From Heracleum sosnowskyi (lineage: Eukaryota; Streptophyta; Magnoliopsida; Apiales; Apiaceae): DNA of 64,000 nt. A model generated the notes under the pieces. That model was not told where the DNA came from. It saw only the letters and a list, made by a program, of their open reading frames with translations, and did no database searches. The first letter of the stretch is position 1. Each line of letters starts with the position of its first letter. The DNA lies in NCBI GenBank assembly GCA_030848705.1, contig JAUIZM010000018.1, positions 558,001 through 622,000 on the forward strand. The letters are read 5' to 3'. This document shows, piece by piece, positions 21,861 to 32,281 of the stretch. The position numbers and the translations under genes were made by a program.

Positions 21861-24441
21861 CTGACCGCATCAATGTTGCCAGGAAAAGAAGTGGATCTTT
21901 CTGCTCCGCTCCTTGGTTCCAATAATTGCCATGAAGCAATCGACAATACATGCATCAATACAGACAATTCAACTAATAATCAGCTGTTGGATAAGGGATA
22001 TCTCAAATATGGGTATTTTCTTCTTGTCTTACTATGTGCGTGTTTGTGATATCACAAAAAATGATTTATAGCTTAAAATGAATAAGCGTCATATAAGTGA
22101 TAAGTTGATAAATTCTTTATAACAGTGATAGGCTTACTATATGCAGTGATTTAGATTTGTGCAATTATCGTTTTTGATCATGTTCTATTGTGTTTACGTT
22201 GCTTACATTAACAGGTGCACTCATGTGCCGCGAAGGTGTCGTATAAGAGCTCCTTGTTGCAATGAGATTTTTAACTGTAGACATTGCCATGATGAGTTGA
22301 AGGTCGGTATTCTGCCACAACTTTAATTTTCTTGGTCCCGTAGCATATATCCTTGTTGGATATTTTGATTCTTTTGAATACACATCAAGATTGTCTGTTT
22401 TTATATTTGTGCAGAACAATCTTGATAAAGATGGACACAAAATGCCACGTAAACAAACTTATCAGGTAACTATAGTAGTGTCCACCATATTTGTTGATTT
22501 CGTTTTCCTTACCTTTCATCAACACTGGTTAATGTTTTTTGTTTCTTGACCTCATGTAATCGTCTGACTTATGCTTTGGGTGATTTCCAGCTCATATGTT
22601 CGCTATGCAACACTGAACAGGAGGTGAGTCCGCTGACCTATAGTTCACATTAAGACCTATTGTACAACTATGTAAACAGGGAATTATTTGAAAAAATTAA
22701 TTAGATAACGATTTCTGAACTATTTTATTGTTTTAACCATAACGATTTCTACTGAATTCAGTTTCAGCAAATATGTATCAACTGTGGTGTATGTATGGGC
22801 CGATATTTCTGTGGAATTTGCAAGGTGGTCACTGGTGATGTGAGTATGTTCCTCTCTTTAATGATGTGTTGTTCACTCCATTCCATTCTCTCCGACCAGA
22901 TGGAACAAGGGTTACTGATGCATCTTATTTTCGCATTTTGCAGCCATCGAAGACTATTTACCATTGCCTCAGTTGCGGTGCATGTTGGTATGATAATTTT
23001 CCTCCATTTTGATGTCTATTTTATTGAAGCTAATTACTTTTGGGTAGTTTTTAACAATGTTCACATTGTACTTAATTTATAAATCCGGCAAAAACTGGAT
23101 TCTAACATATTGACCTAATTCTACAAATTAAACTAATCCTTTATTTTTAAACTACTTTTTGCTTTTGAAATTTAAAGATTTCATGTTGTAGTTCATTGAT
23201 ATGTTTCTTGTTATATCTCTTTGCCTTTTGACTGGAAAAAGCTTGTATAGATTTTCATTACAATGTTGGTCATTGGATAAATATCTAAAAGCCAGTTTCT
23301 AAATACCGGCACAGCTGTATTTTAGAGAAGTAGCTGCAATGGTGTACTTCTATTGTTTGTCACCCTACGTTGTGACTCACGATTTTATCTCATTCTCTGT
23401 ATCAGCCGAGCTAAACCGGAATTGCAACCCTCCCACTGCAATAAATGCCGTAAGTAATAGTGCGCTTCCTTTTAGAGTTTCTATTTTTGGTTTCATGTTG
23501 ATCTTAAGCTTGGTAAGTTAAAGCGTTTGTTAGCATTTATATGTATTCTATCTTTTCCAGAGTGTTGCAGAGAGAAAACACATACGTGTATTCAAGGCGT
23601 ACTTCATCGTGATTGCCCTATCTGCTTTGAGGTTACATTTAGCTGTTTTGGTTGTTCATATAATGCAAATTTCTATACCCTCATTGATTTTAAAGTTGGA
23701 TTTAGTAAATTTGAACCTAAATTTTGCAGTATCTAATTGAGACGCCGGGACCTTTTTCAACTTTGCCATGTGGCCATATGATGCACAATAGTTGTTTGCT
23801 GAAGCTGAATCGGTGAGAAGATATCCTATACCTTTAAATAGTACATCTATAGTACGACTTGGAGCTGGTATCCTATTACTAATTGGACTATTTCACAGAA
23901 ACATTTGCCCATTCTGCTCCAGAAAATTTTCTTACTCGTCTGAGAGAAATACGACTTGGAGATTGCAGCTACACCGATTCCTCAGCATTTTCGGTACAAA
24001 TTGGTACAACAGTTTTCACCTCTGGCTTTCCATTCCTAGATGTTAATTTCACAGTACACATGTAGATATGTTGGCCATGATTCGTAGCAATTATTTATCA
24101 TAGAATTGTTCCAGAGTTTAGGTCTCCATCCATTTATAGTGAGATGAAACAGTGATATATATGTTGCCTTTCTAAATTCTAAGCATAGTGAAAAGTGTTA
24201 TTTAAGCAGCTGTAGTTTCATTTTTCGGATAGAAACCTGAAGATTATGTTTTTTTTTGCAGATTTGGATACTTTGCAATATTATGATTGAAGTTCCACAG
24301 TTGGTCGTCATTGCCCCGATTGCAACCCTTTACAACACCTTTTATCAATGTCTATATACTACATCGGGTTATCAAAATAAGTATGACCTAGCTAGCTTGT
24401 GGCAGATGCTAAAATTTTACCATTTCCACTCTTCAAAATAA
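21861..24441 (+). pseudogene. RCHY1/MIEL1-like CHY-zinc-finger and RING E3 ubiquitin ligase copy
   Basis: Eleven exons can be placed with GT/AG borders: 21861-22012 (ATG at 21873), 22215-22302, 22415-22465, 22591-22623, 22762-22839, 22944-22987, 23406-23449, 23561-23631, 23730-23812, 23899-24003, 24262-24441. Phases join correctly through exon 9. The spliced protein shows the CHY zinc finger (CRIRAPCCNEIFNCRHCH), the CTCHY finger (CINCGVCMGRYFCGICK, then HCLSCGAC and HCNKC) and a RING (CPICFE, LPCGHMMHNSC, CPFC). In this family it targets proteins for ubiquitination. Exon 10 has a 2-bp shift near 23941, after which the family-like segment LEIAATPIP lies in another frame. Exon 11 starts WILCN but its final zinc ribbon (HCPDCNP) is again shifted. 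An upstream exon may exist. The C-terminus is therefore broken, unless the real splicing differs. Confidence 0.75.
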
Positions 24442-25510
24442 ATTGTGTTTTATTACTGAATTTAATAAAATACAAGTTGTAGGGAACTCTCATTCCTACG
24501 CTTCAAACTTGTTCCTATCAGTATTCCCAGCCATTTTGTTTGGTTAAGAATAATTAGAAAGATTTCTGCATTTACGCGCAAAACGGACAGCACTATCAGA
24601 ATTCGAGAAATCAGTCCAGACCGCCTAACTAGCTAATAGGATGCCTAAGATACGTTTGCTTTAGCCAACTCGTCCACATAAACACAGAACTTAAAGTTTG
24701 TCTAAAGATGTATTGCTATATTAAAGGTACAAACAGATTCCACATGTTTGCTCCCCCGAATCATTACCCGTTTGGCGTATGGAAGTACAAAGAAACAAGG
24801 AGAATTTGTTAGTTGATTAACAGTTTGTAATCAAAATAGCATTTACAGAACCAAACTAGAAGAACAAAATATGTTACATGATATGCCATATCAGGGGCTC
24901 ATAACTGAACCTACTGTGATTCAACACAAGCAATGGCCGCAGAAAAAACAAAAAAGTTGCTTAGCTGATGCTTCTGTTTCCTTGTACAACAGGAGGTTTG
25001 AAGTTCGAACAAAAAAAGTGACTTGCTTATATTCCAATACGTAATTTCTGAATTATAATGTCCTTAAACTGAAAGCTTATAAGGAAGATGAGTTAGCTCA
25101 AGTGGTAAGAGCTTATTTTTCTTGTCATCCCAAATCACGTTTGGTTATTATAGTATAGTATAAATTGAAACATAGTAACATACTATAGATTTCTTTTAGT
25201 CAGAAAATACATCCCTGTACTAAGCAATCATTTCAGTATCAATCTCGATAATATAAATTTTGGTAAAGTCAGTTCCTGAGGTGCACAACATATTCAACTT
25301 CATTGTGCAAAATTTCTTGTTTTTGGTGGTGAAGTGCTCAAAGGTTTTGGGTACTTATTCATCATGTTCACTTGCATGAATTTTCTAAAGGTGCAGAGAG
25401 CATGCTAAGAAATGAAGCTTACCAACGCCATAAGATCAAGATCTAATATCATGTATCTCTTCCATAAAGAAGCAAACACTGGAGTAATGCCGATATCATC
25501 ATAAGGATAT
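24442..25510. other. Intergenic stretch, no gene recognised
   Basis: No credible ORF is present. At 25089-25112 the string gttagctcaagtggtaagagc fits a Pol III A box (consensus TRGYnnAnnnGG), which could be the head of a tRNA-derived SINE. No B box follows at the right distance, so I do not call one. Confidence 0.4.
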
Positions 25511-25524
25511 TAAATATGAAGTAG

Positions 25525-25990
25525 TTACCTTTATGGTCTCCAAGTCCAGAGTAAGAAGCTTGGCACTACCAAGTACAAAGGCCCGTTAGCATTTGTGCAA
25601 ACCGTTGATAATATGGTTTCAAATGGTTCGGGGAGAAGTCCCGAGCATCAATCCAACCCTGCAATTTGATATTTGTGTTGTCCAACATGGAATCTACAAG
25701 TGTGATTCCAAAGATACGGATAAAAGTGACATTTCTGAGTTTTGGTACCAAAACAACAATAATCCTTTCAAGAGTCTGATTGTCGCGGTAGTTGCAGCAG
25801 GGCTTGATCAGCAGGTTCACCAATTCAGGACAAGTGCAGTGAATATGTCACTCACATTTTCGGAAATCTCACTTCATGAAACAGTAGACTTTTTAAAGCC
25901 GGGAAATTCCAAACTTTTTCAGCCAAGTGGCAGCTCCACATACAGAGTCGTTAAAGCAAGACATTGAGTAGACATACATATTCTGAGTTA
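25525..25990 (-). pseudogene. F-box/LRR-FBD-like gene remnant
   Basis: The minus strand shows, with frame changes between pieces, FPALKSLLFHEVRF, then MSDIFTA, then an open piece (25823-25566) beginning MVNLLIKPCC and containing LDNTNIKLQGWIDARDFS, then after a shift AKLLTLDLETIK, followed by GTAACT as a possible donor. This order (LRR-like strands, a 'tier of ligand' segment, a final leucine-rich segment) resembles plant F-box/LRR or FBD proteins, which recruit substrates to SCF ubiquitin ligases. No F-box is visible. The identification is by sequence style only. Plus-strand ORFs over this region are antisense shadows. Confidence 0.45.
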
Positions 25991-26519
25991 ACAGCATGGC
26001 CTTGCCATAACCAAAAATCTCTATTCCCCCTAGAACAGTTTAAACTGCCATTGTCGGTCCTTTCAATTGGGGAACCAACATGTCTAACCCTGTCAGCATG
26101 TTCTATAGAATTATGCAGCACATCTTATTGCACCGCCATGTCCAATGTTTCGCGATGCACACAAATTAATGTACCAGCACGTTCGGTGGATCAGTCAAAG
26201 GCTTTTGTAGCACTACATTTTGAGATGCCGGGAAAGCTGCTCTTGTTCCAGTGGGGAAAAAAGAAAAATTTGGTGAAATGTATCTCATTCAGATCAAAGC
26301 ATATTCATATAATATATTTTTGGACTGAACAGAAGTTTAACACTAGCATATCAACTATTTCATGCCCTTGTCCCCCACCTGAAGACAATCTTTGGTGGCT
26401 GTTGGAGAGACACCAAGTAAGAAGCTTCTTAAATTACTAGATATAACTGCTTCTTCACAACCGGCCAAGTGGTAGTTTCACATACTTCAAGAGTTCAAGT
26501 TATAGAATATCGGTCCAAA

Positions 26520-27749
26520 CACTAGTACAAAAACGACTTTTAGCATCGGTCTAAGACGTCGGTTATTGGACCAAAATACATGAAAGGGATGCTATAGATA
26601 TGGGCCTATAGCGTTGGCCAAAAGGGTTATTAACCGACGCATGTATGTGTACAATGCGTCGGTTTCTAGGAATGCCAACGCATATATTCTTAACTTTGAC
26701 GTTCGCTTTCTAAAAATTCCGAGCATCGAACTTTTAACAACCGACGCCCAAAGTTATTCTTTTTAAAAAAAATCTGTTTTAGTTAGATATCTTAATAAAT
26801 GTGTTTCACATATATACATCAACAAACATCGACCAATTTCAATCAAAAATAAAATCATAACACAAATCTGATTGGAAAATTCGATTGAAATGAATTTTAA
26901 AGATTTAATACTATCTTGTTTACAATTGGAAGTAAAAGTACATTACATCTGCAAATAGTACCAAAAAAAAATTCAGTTACAAATAAAAGTACATTACTAT
27001 CTTTCTGCTACTCCAGTTTTTTCCTTGGATGCTCCCTCCATGCACTAACCGGTTCGTGATTCTCTAGCTTGATCCATGGCATATACCTATAACATAATAA
27101 ATATTGCAAATAATTTTTAACACAGGTTAAATTTCAAAGTGTAAAACTAAGCAATTGACAACGGTTAAATTTGCTAGAATTCAAAGCAGGTCTCAATAAT
27201 AATTATTACCATTCAAGGATCCTCTGGTTTGCCTGCATTCAACAAATCAATTGTAAATGTTAATTACTCTGTGCATATAGCACAGTAAGTTTTACAATGG
27301 TGGAAATATTTCAAACTCAGAAAAATCGAAATAAATAACTGCAGATATACAGCTTCAATATGGATGTCAAAGTCATGCAGTCGGAACTGAGAATCATAGT
27401 TTCATTATGTAGTTTACTGATTTCTAGCTCATACCTGATGGAGCAGTAACCAATCAATGCTAGACACAGTAAGACCAGCATTTTGTAGTGCATTTTCAAC
27501 TGACTGCGGCATTACACAAAAAGCAAATCAAGAAGCCTCTTTACCATTCATTTTTATGCATGAACCATTTGAGGCTGATGCATCAATAAAGTATATCTTA
27601 ATAATTTAAATCCGCTACTCACACACGCTTCCTTATATTTTTCATAAATTCTAATTTTTCAATCAGAATTTATGCCTTCGTCCACAAGGAAAATATTCTT
27701 TTACTTTAGAAAAAATTGGGGTGTTACAAGTTGTTTTCTTGGATGCTCT
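26520..27749. mobile_element. Left end of a CACTA (En/Spm-type) transposon
   Basis: It begins CACTAGTACAAAAACG at 26520 and carries subterminal repeats of the type gtcggtt / ccgacgc near 26555, 26634, 26657 and 26739. That is typical CACTA terminal structure. The right end (TAGTG) is not seen before copia F interrupts the sequence at 27750, so it may lie beyond the window. Captured KAS III exons lie inside. Confidence 0.65.
27008..27600 (-). pseudogene. KAS III (3-oxoacyl-ACP synthase III) exon fragment fused to an unknown exon
   Basis: The minus strand holds three short exons matching plant KAS III in order: about 27600-27537 (SNGSCIKMNGKE), 27503-27435 (SVENALQNAGLTVSSIDWL plus LLHQ) and 27232-27210 (ANQRILE). 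KAS III starts plastid fatty-acid synthesis by condensing acetyl-CoA with malonyl-ACP; the His of LLHQ and the Asn of ANQR belong to its active-site region. The next piece, 27086-27008, joins in frame after a possible AG acceptor, reads YMPWIKLENHEPVSAW and ends at a TAG. It is not KAS III as I know it. The N-terminal two thirds, with the catalytic Cys, are absent. It lies inside a CACTA end, so transposon capture is likely. Confidence 0.65.
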
Positions 27750-28467
27750 TGTTGAAAATTAATTAATTTGTAATTCTTAGGAATTATCTCTAAGAATTTA
27801 GAAGATTCTAGTCATAAGTAATGCATGTATGCAATCAAAAGTCTCCTGATCAAATTCATGTACCTTGTTATTAATGCAGATCTAAGAAGCAAGAGCACGA
27901 GTGCGGGAGTGCGGATGCGTAGTATTTGGACACGCGGATTCGGTAAATTTAAAATTATGGGGATACGAGTGCGGGGGACACGTCATAAATAAATATAAAT
28001 TTTCATATATATTTTATATTATGCATATTAAAACCAATTGGGCAAAACCAAAATATTTATGCAAATTAAATGAAATGTATAATTTGTTCATTCAAAATAC
28101 AAATGTATGAGTTTAATCTTTTCATTAATGCAAAAATGAAAATGATCATCCATACTTTTGTATTTGTTTATAGACATTGATACTTGATTTTGTGAAGATA
28201 GTTAGTTAAAACAACTTTTGGCTACAATTTTTGAAAATAAAAGTCGAAAGTCGGATTGTGGAAGAATCCATGTGTCCGTACGGGGACACGCGTGTCGAAG
28301 AATCCGACACGGGGACTCGGCAGCCTACGAAGTGTCCCTGCTTCCTTATAGTCTTCTCAGTCTACTATATAAAGACTTGAGTTGCAGCAGTTGTATTCTA
28401 AGCCAATCAGAAAAATATTATCTTAAAATCCTTCGGCCTTTCTTCTTTATATTTTCTAATCCCAACA
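27750..28467 (+). repeat. 5' LTR of a Ty1/copia element (copia F)
   Basis: It begins TGTTGAAAATTAATTAATTTG, ends ATCCCAACA, 718 bp, and is followed three bases later by a tRNA-iMet-type primer site (ttggtatcag). A TATA box, ctatataaaga, lies at 28364-28374. Its middle has acacg/gtgcggg repeats and the perfect palindrome gacacgcgtgtc near 28285-28296. The internal region is displaced by element T and lies beyond the window. The 5' boundary is judged from the TGTTG/CAACA terminal pair. Confidence 0.65.
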
Positions 28468-28470
28468 AAT

Positions 28471-28480
28471 TTGGTATCAG
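28471..28480 (+). other. Primer binding site of copia F, cut by element T
   Basis: The bases ttggtatcag match the start of the usual plant copia site for initiator-Met tRNA. Element T begins (tgtaaaaaccc) at the very next base, so the primer site is split. The last five bases, atcag, should be the left target duplication of T. Confidence 0.65.
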
Positions 28481-29359
28481 TGTAAAAACCCGACTTTTCG
28501 GACTATTAATTCTAAATACAAAACTAAAATAAAAGTATTTCTTTATTCAATAAATACAAAATTGCACAAAAGTCAAAGCAGCGGTCAAACTTAACAATAA
28601 TTCAAAACATAAAAGCGGAGACACTGCTCCATTAATCCAACAATATTCAATGTCTAACAGATAATCAAATTGTTCGAATAGTCTTATGCAAAATCACATA
28701 GCACAAAATCCATAACTCCACATCCTTATTCTTACTTAGCTTCCAAAAGTCCGAACCTGAAATATATTAAAACAATGAGCTGCAAAGCCCATCAAGTAAC
28801 TATCGCCCAACGGCTCAAAATAATATTTAAAACAGAATTTCTGAACTTTAAAATCAATAAAACAGTCTAAACGATAAAATCATATTTTGTTCCCACGGTT
28901 CTAAATTACGGTCACACTATGCCAGTGACATGACTTCTATAGTTCGATGATTCGATGGGGGCCAGTTTACGTCCCTCGATAAGACAAACTCAACGAGGTA
29001 TCTATGTGTTCCGGAACGTGCGTGAACTAGTTCTATGATTCGATATGTCACACTATCCAGTGACCGGATTCTATGATTCGATACGCAACTAAAACTGGGG
29101 AATTCTATAAAAACTCTTTTCTAAAATTTATTTTCGATATCACAAGTTTCAAAAACAAATATTTCGAGTATAATAAGATAACTGAATCAAAAAAGATTTG
29201 AGAATACTAGTGAGCAACGAAAAGTCACTTACCTCGATACCGATGTCGCACCCTGAAAATAAAATCACAGCAAATCCTTAATATTAACTTATAATCTATT
29301 AACAGACAAATAAAGCAAACATGCACACAACTCAATAGAACTCATGCGGAGTTTACATA
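28481..29359 (-). repeat. Element T left LTR, first piece
   Basis: It starts TGTAAAAACCCGACTTTTCGG on the plus strand. The homologous start in the other copy (54356) is TGTAACAACCCGAC. It is interrupted at 29359 by gypsy 2, whose 5-bp target duplication acata occupies 29355-29359. Confidence 0.88.
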
Positions 29360-30721
29360 TGATAAGCGTGTGCTTTATCTTAATATTGTCCCTATATTCA
29401 AGTTATTTTGTATTGATTTGGATTTTTATTTAATAAATTATAATGTTTTATTGTAGGTATGGAGGAGTTTTAATAAAGGAAGGCTTGGAGCTTAAAAGGA
29501 AAGAGTTGGAGATTTATTTGATTAAAAATCGGATTTTATGACCCACTTGCGCAGTCCACGCTGTTTGGGCCATAACTGGAGTTCTATAAGTCCGATTCAG
29601 ACGATTCAACAGCCCATGGAAAGCTTATGAGAAGGGCTTTAATTCAGAAGTGGCATTGATATTAAAATAAATCCGAGTCAGTACAGAAACAGAGCCCAAC
29701 AGTCAGCTACGAATTTCTTTGCTGGAATTCAATTCTGTTTGGGAAAACCTCCTTGTATTTTGTATTAAATAATTAAAAACACTTTTATTTATATATTATT
29801 AGATATAGATCAGACCTAATACAGGAGAAGAAGAGAGAGATACAACGGAGGAGAGAAGAAGCCGCACAAGGGAGGAGGAGAAGCCATCAACGGAAAAGAA
29901 TTCAGCCATTGAAGACATTCAATTGGCTTTGTTTTCTCTTATCTTTTTATATCTCTTCTTATGAATATGTGTTGGTTATCTTGGGATCGTTTTGAGATCT
30001 ATATTATGAACTAATTGTATAAAGTTAGGATTTTTATGGAATCCTAGCATGTGGTTATTGGTGTTTTGTTAAATAGTATTGTCTGCAGCTCTACAGTTTA
30101 TTCGTTCAAGTGTTTTTCATGCTAATACTTGCTATTGTCTGATCAACTTTAGTGGGTTAACGAGTTAATTATAATATCGAGAGAGTTATAATTAATTGAC
30201 ATAAAACTTGAATGGTACATGCTTATATCTTTTGATTATAATATTATTACGGTATAGACATATAATGTGACCATGCATAGCTGTGAGAATTTGTGCTTAA
30301 TTGTATTCTGAGGAGTAAATTGGCATAGACATATGTTAGTTTATTTGGTAGGAATTATACCATAGCGATTTCGAGAGAAACCTATGACTATGGAATTCTA
30401 GCTAGTGAACTGTGGAATTGTTATAGTGCTACGCAACTCTTTTACCGATTTTCATGTGTTAGGGGGAAGTAATTATCCTGACTTAGCTTCTCGTATCTAA
30501 AACTCATCCAACTCTCTTTGCTAGTTTAGTTAGTTTATTTAGTTGTTAATTAATTAGTGTTAGTATAAAACCAAAACTTATCTTGTGTTCGATAACTGCA
30601 TTGTGAGATTTTACTTGTGATTAATACAAATATACAGTCCTTGAAGAACGAAATCTAGTATTCACTACTATATTACTTGTTTGCGATTGTGTACACTTGC
30701 ACATCTGTGTTTTACGCAACA
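29360..30721 (+). repeat. 5' LTR of gypsy 2
   Basis: It begins TGATAAGCGTG, ends CGCAACA, 1362 bp. It is homologous to the gypsy 1 LTR at 3290-4677 and nearly identical to 51645-53006. Confidence 0.95.
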
Positions 30722-30727
30722 AGTTTT

Positions 30728-30745
30728 TGGCGCCGCTGCCGGGGA
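30728..30745 (+). other. Primer binding site of gypsy 2 (tRNA-Asp type)
   Basis: The 18 bases tggcgccgctgccgggga match the Athila-type site complementary to the 3' end of tRNA-Asp with one difference (c for t in the middle). It lies six bases after the LTR. Confidence 0.85.
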
Positions 30746-30850
30746 CTGTTATAGTGTTTATTGCAAAGTTTATTATCTTGCAGTTTGGTTTGTTTTTGTG
30801 TGCTTACGTGGATGATTCTAGTTGTTTGGCAGGTTTAACAACATAGAGTT

Positions 30851-32281
30851 ATGTATTTTCCACAAGCAATGGATATGGTCTATGAGAAAGAGTGTGCTGC
30901 ACGAGATCAAGAATTTGTTTCCTTGCAGGGTAGATTATCTTCAGTGTCAGAGATGGTGAAGAATTTGAGCATGGGGATGAATCGACTAATGTGGCAACCA
31001 GTGTGTCCACCACGAAGTCAAGCTGACAGAGTTTCGTGTGTGTATTGTTGCGGTGGTCATACCTATGACTATTGTCCTTCCAATCTAGACTCTATTTGTT
31101 TTGCCGGTAATCAAAATTGGAGTGACCCATATTCCAATTCTTGCAATCAGTCACGGAGTCAACCTCCCAACAATTCATGGAGCAATGAAGGAGCTAATCT
31201 TGGAACTTCATCAATTAACTTTAATTATCCGTATTTTCAACAACCTCAACAGCAAGAGCCTGATGAAGAAGATCAATACGGTTCTGTAAAAACTTTGTTG
31301 AAGAAAGCTATTGAAAATCTAGAGGTTGTCCAAACTCAGACAGATTCGTTGATGAACTTAGGGAATAAAGTTGGGGATCTAGTTGATGAGATAAGAAATC
31401 AAACGCCGGGTTCTCTACAATGTGATACTGAAAATTGTGAAGAAGTTCAGATAGAGCATTCTGAAGGTGTGTTTGAAGAAAGTAAAGAGGTAGAGGTCTC
31501 TCAAACAACATCTGATCATGAAGGATATGTAGAGGACTCTTCAATAATATCTGTAAAGGATGTTCTAGTTTCTGTTAAACTAGAGCAAAATTCTTATGAA
31601 GATCCTTTGGAGCAGCCCATGATTCTAGATTTTGGACATGAAAATAAAGAAGAGGAGAATCTAAGTTTGATGGATGTTAATTCACAAGATGCAAAAATAG
31701 TGCATTGTTTGGAGTCACTGAAAGTGCTATCTGCAGAAGTCATCCCTCCAAAAACATCTGTCAAAGAACCACCTGATTTGAAATTGAAGTTAATGTCTTC
31801 TCATCCTCGGGAATTTTATTTGAGCTCATCTCCAACAGGTTTTATCATCATCTCAGCGGAATTACCTCCGGACAAGAAAGAAAATTTATTTAAGGTTCTG
31901 CAGAAGAACAAGATAGGACTTGAATGGCCTATTTCAAATTTTCGTGATATTGTGTGCTCTTTGGATACTGTAATGGGTTCTTTTAAGCAACATGGAAGGT
32001 TGACATCTCCGACTTCATCCATCATTATCTCAGCAGATTTAGCTCCTGACAAAGAATTGTTTTTGGAGGTTTTGCAAAAGCACAAGTCAGGTAGTGGATG
32101 GATAATTTCATATATTCGAGATAATATTTATTCTTTGGATATGAAAATATGGAGTGTGGGCAGTGACAAGCATTGGAGGCTGAATCTTGTTGTCAAGGAC
32201 GTGGTTCCGAGAAAGATTATTAAATGGCCACTAGGGGATGCAATGTGGAGTTTTACACTGTGGTGTAAAATTATTAACTGA
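30851..32281 (+). CDS. Gypsy 2 gag/pre-RT deletion-derivative protein (476 aa)
   Basis: It is open from the ATG at 30851 to the TGA at 32279-32281. Residues about 63-75 form an Athila-type zinc knuckle (Cys63, Cys66, His70, Cys75), followed by the gag-typical NPYSN-like stretch (DPYSNSCNQ) and Gln/Asn-rich sequence. Residues about 250-330 are acidic. Then comes the segment that normally links protease to RT (PPDLKLKLMSSHP, then an IIISAEL block). This block occurs twice in tandem, around FIIISAELPPDKKENLF and SIIISADLAPDKELF. No protease, RT or integrase follows; the C-terminus is basic and Trp-rich. An intact frame in an element without enzymes suggests that the gag-like part may still be useful, for example for RNA packaging. 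Confidence 0.75.
   Translation: MYFPQAMDMVYEKECAARDQEFVSLQGRLSSVSEMVKNLSMGMNRLMWQPVCPPRSQADRVSCVYCCGGHTYDYCPSNLDSICFAGNQNWSDPYSNSCNQSRSQPPNNSWSNEGANLGTSSINFNYPYFQQPQQQEPDEEDQYGSVKTLLKKAIENLEVVQTQTDSLMNLGNKVGDLVDEIRNQTPGSLQCDTENCEEVQIEHSEGVFEESKEVEVSQTTSDHEGYVEDSSIISVKDVLVSVKLEQNSYEDPLEQPMILDFGHENKEEENLSLMDVNSQDAKIVHCLESLKVLSAEVIPPKTSVKEPPDLKLKLMSSHPREFYLSSSPTGFIIISAELPPDKKENLFKVLQKNKIGLEWPISNFRDIVCSLDTVMGSFKQHGRLTSPTSSIIISADLAPDKELFLEVLQKHKSGSGWIISYIRDNIYSLDMKIWSVGSDKHWRLNLVVKDVVPRKIIKWPLGDAMWSFTLWCKIIN

Noticed and set aside
25085..25140. A tRNA-derived SINE
   Set aside because: There is an A-box-like string only, with no B box at the right distance and no clear 3' tail or target duplication.
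25593..26440. Two plus-strand ORFs of 124 and 158 residues
   Set aside because: They are antisense to an F-box/LRR-like minus-strand remnant or lack any domain, and their codon patterns are not convincing.
28218..28532. A 104-residue plus-strand ORF
   Set aside because: It spans the LTR of copia F, its primer site and the start of element T, so it is a chance frame across junctions.
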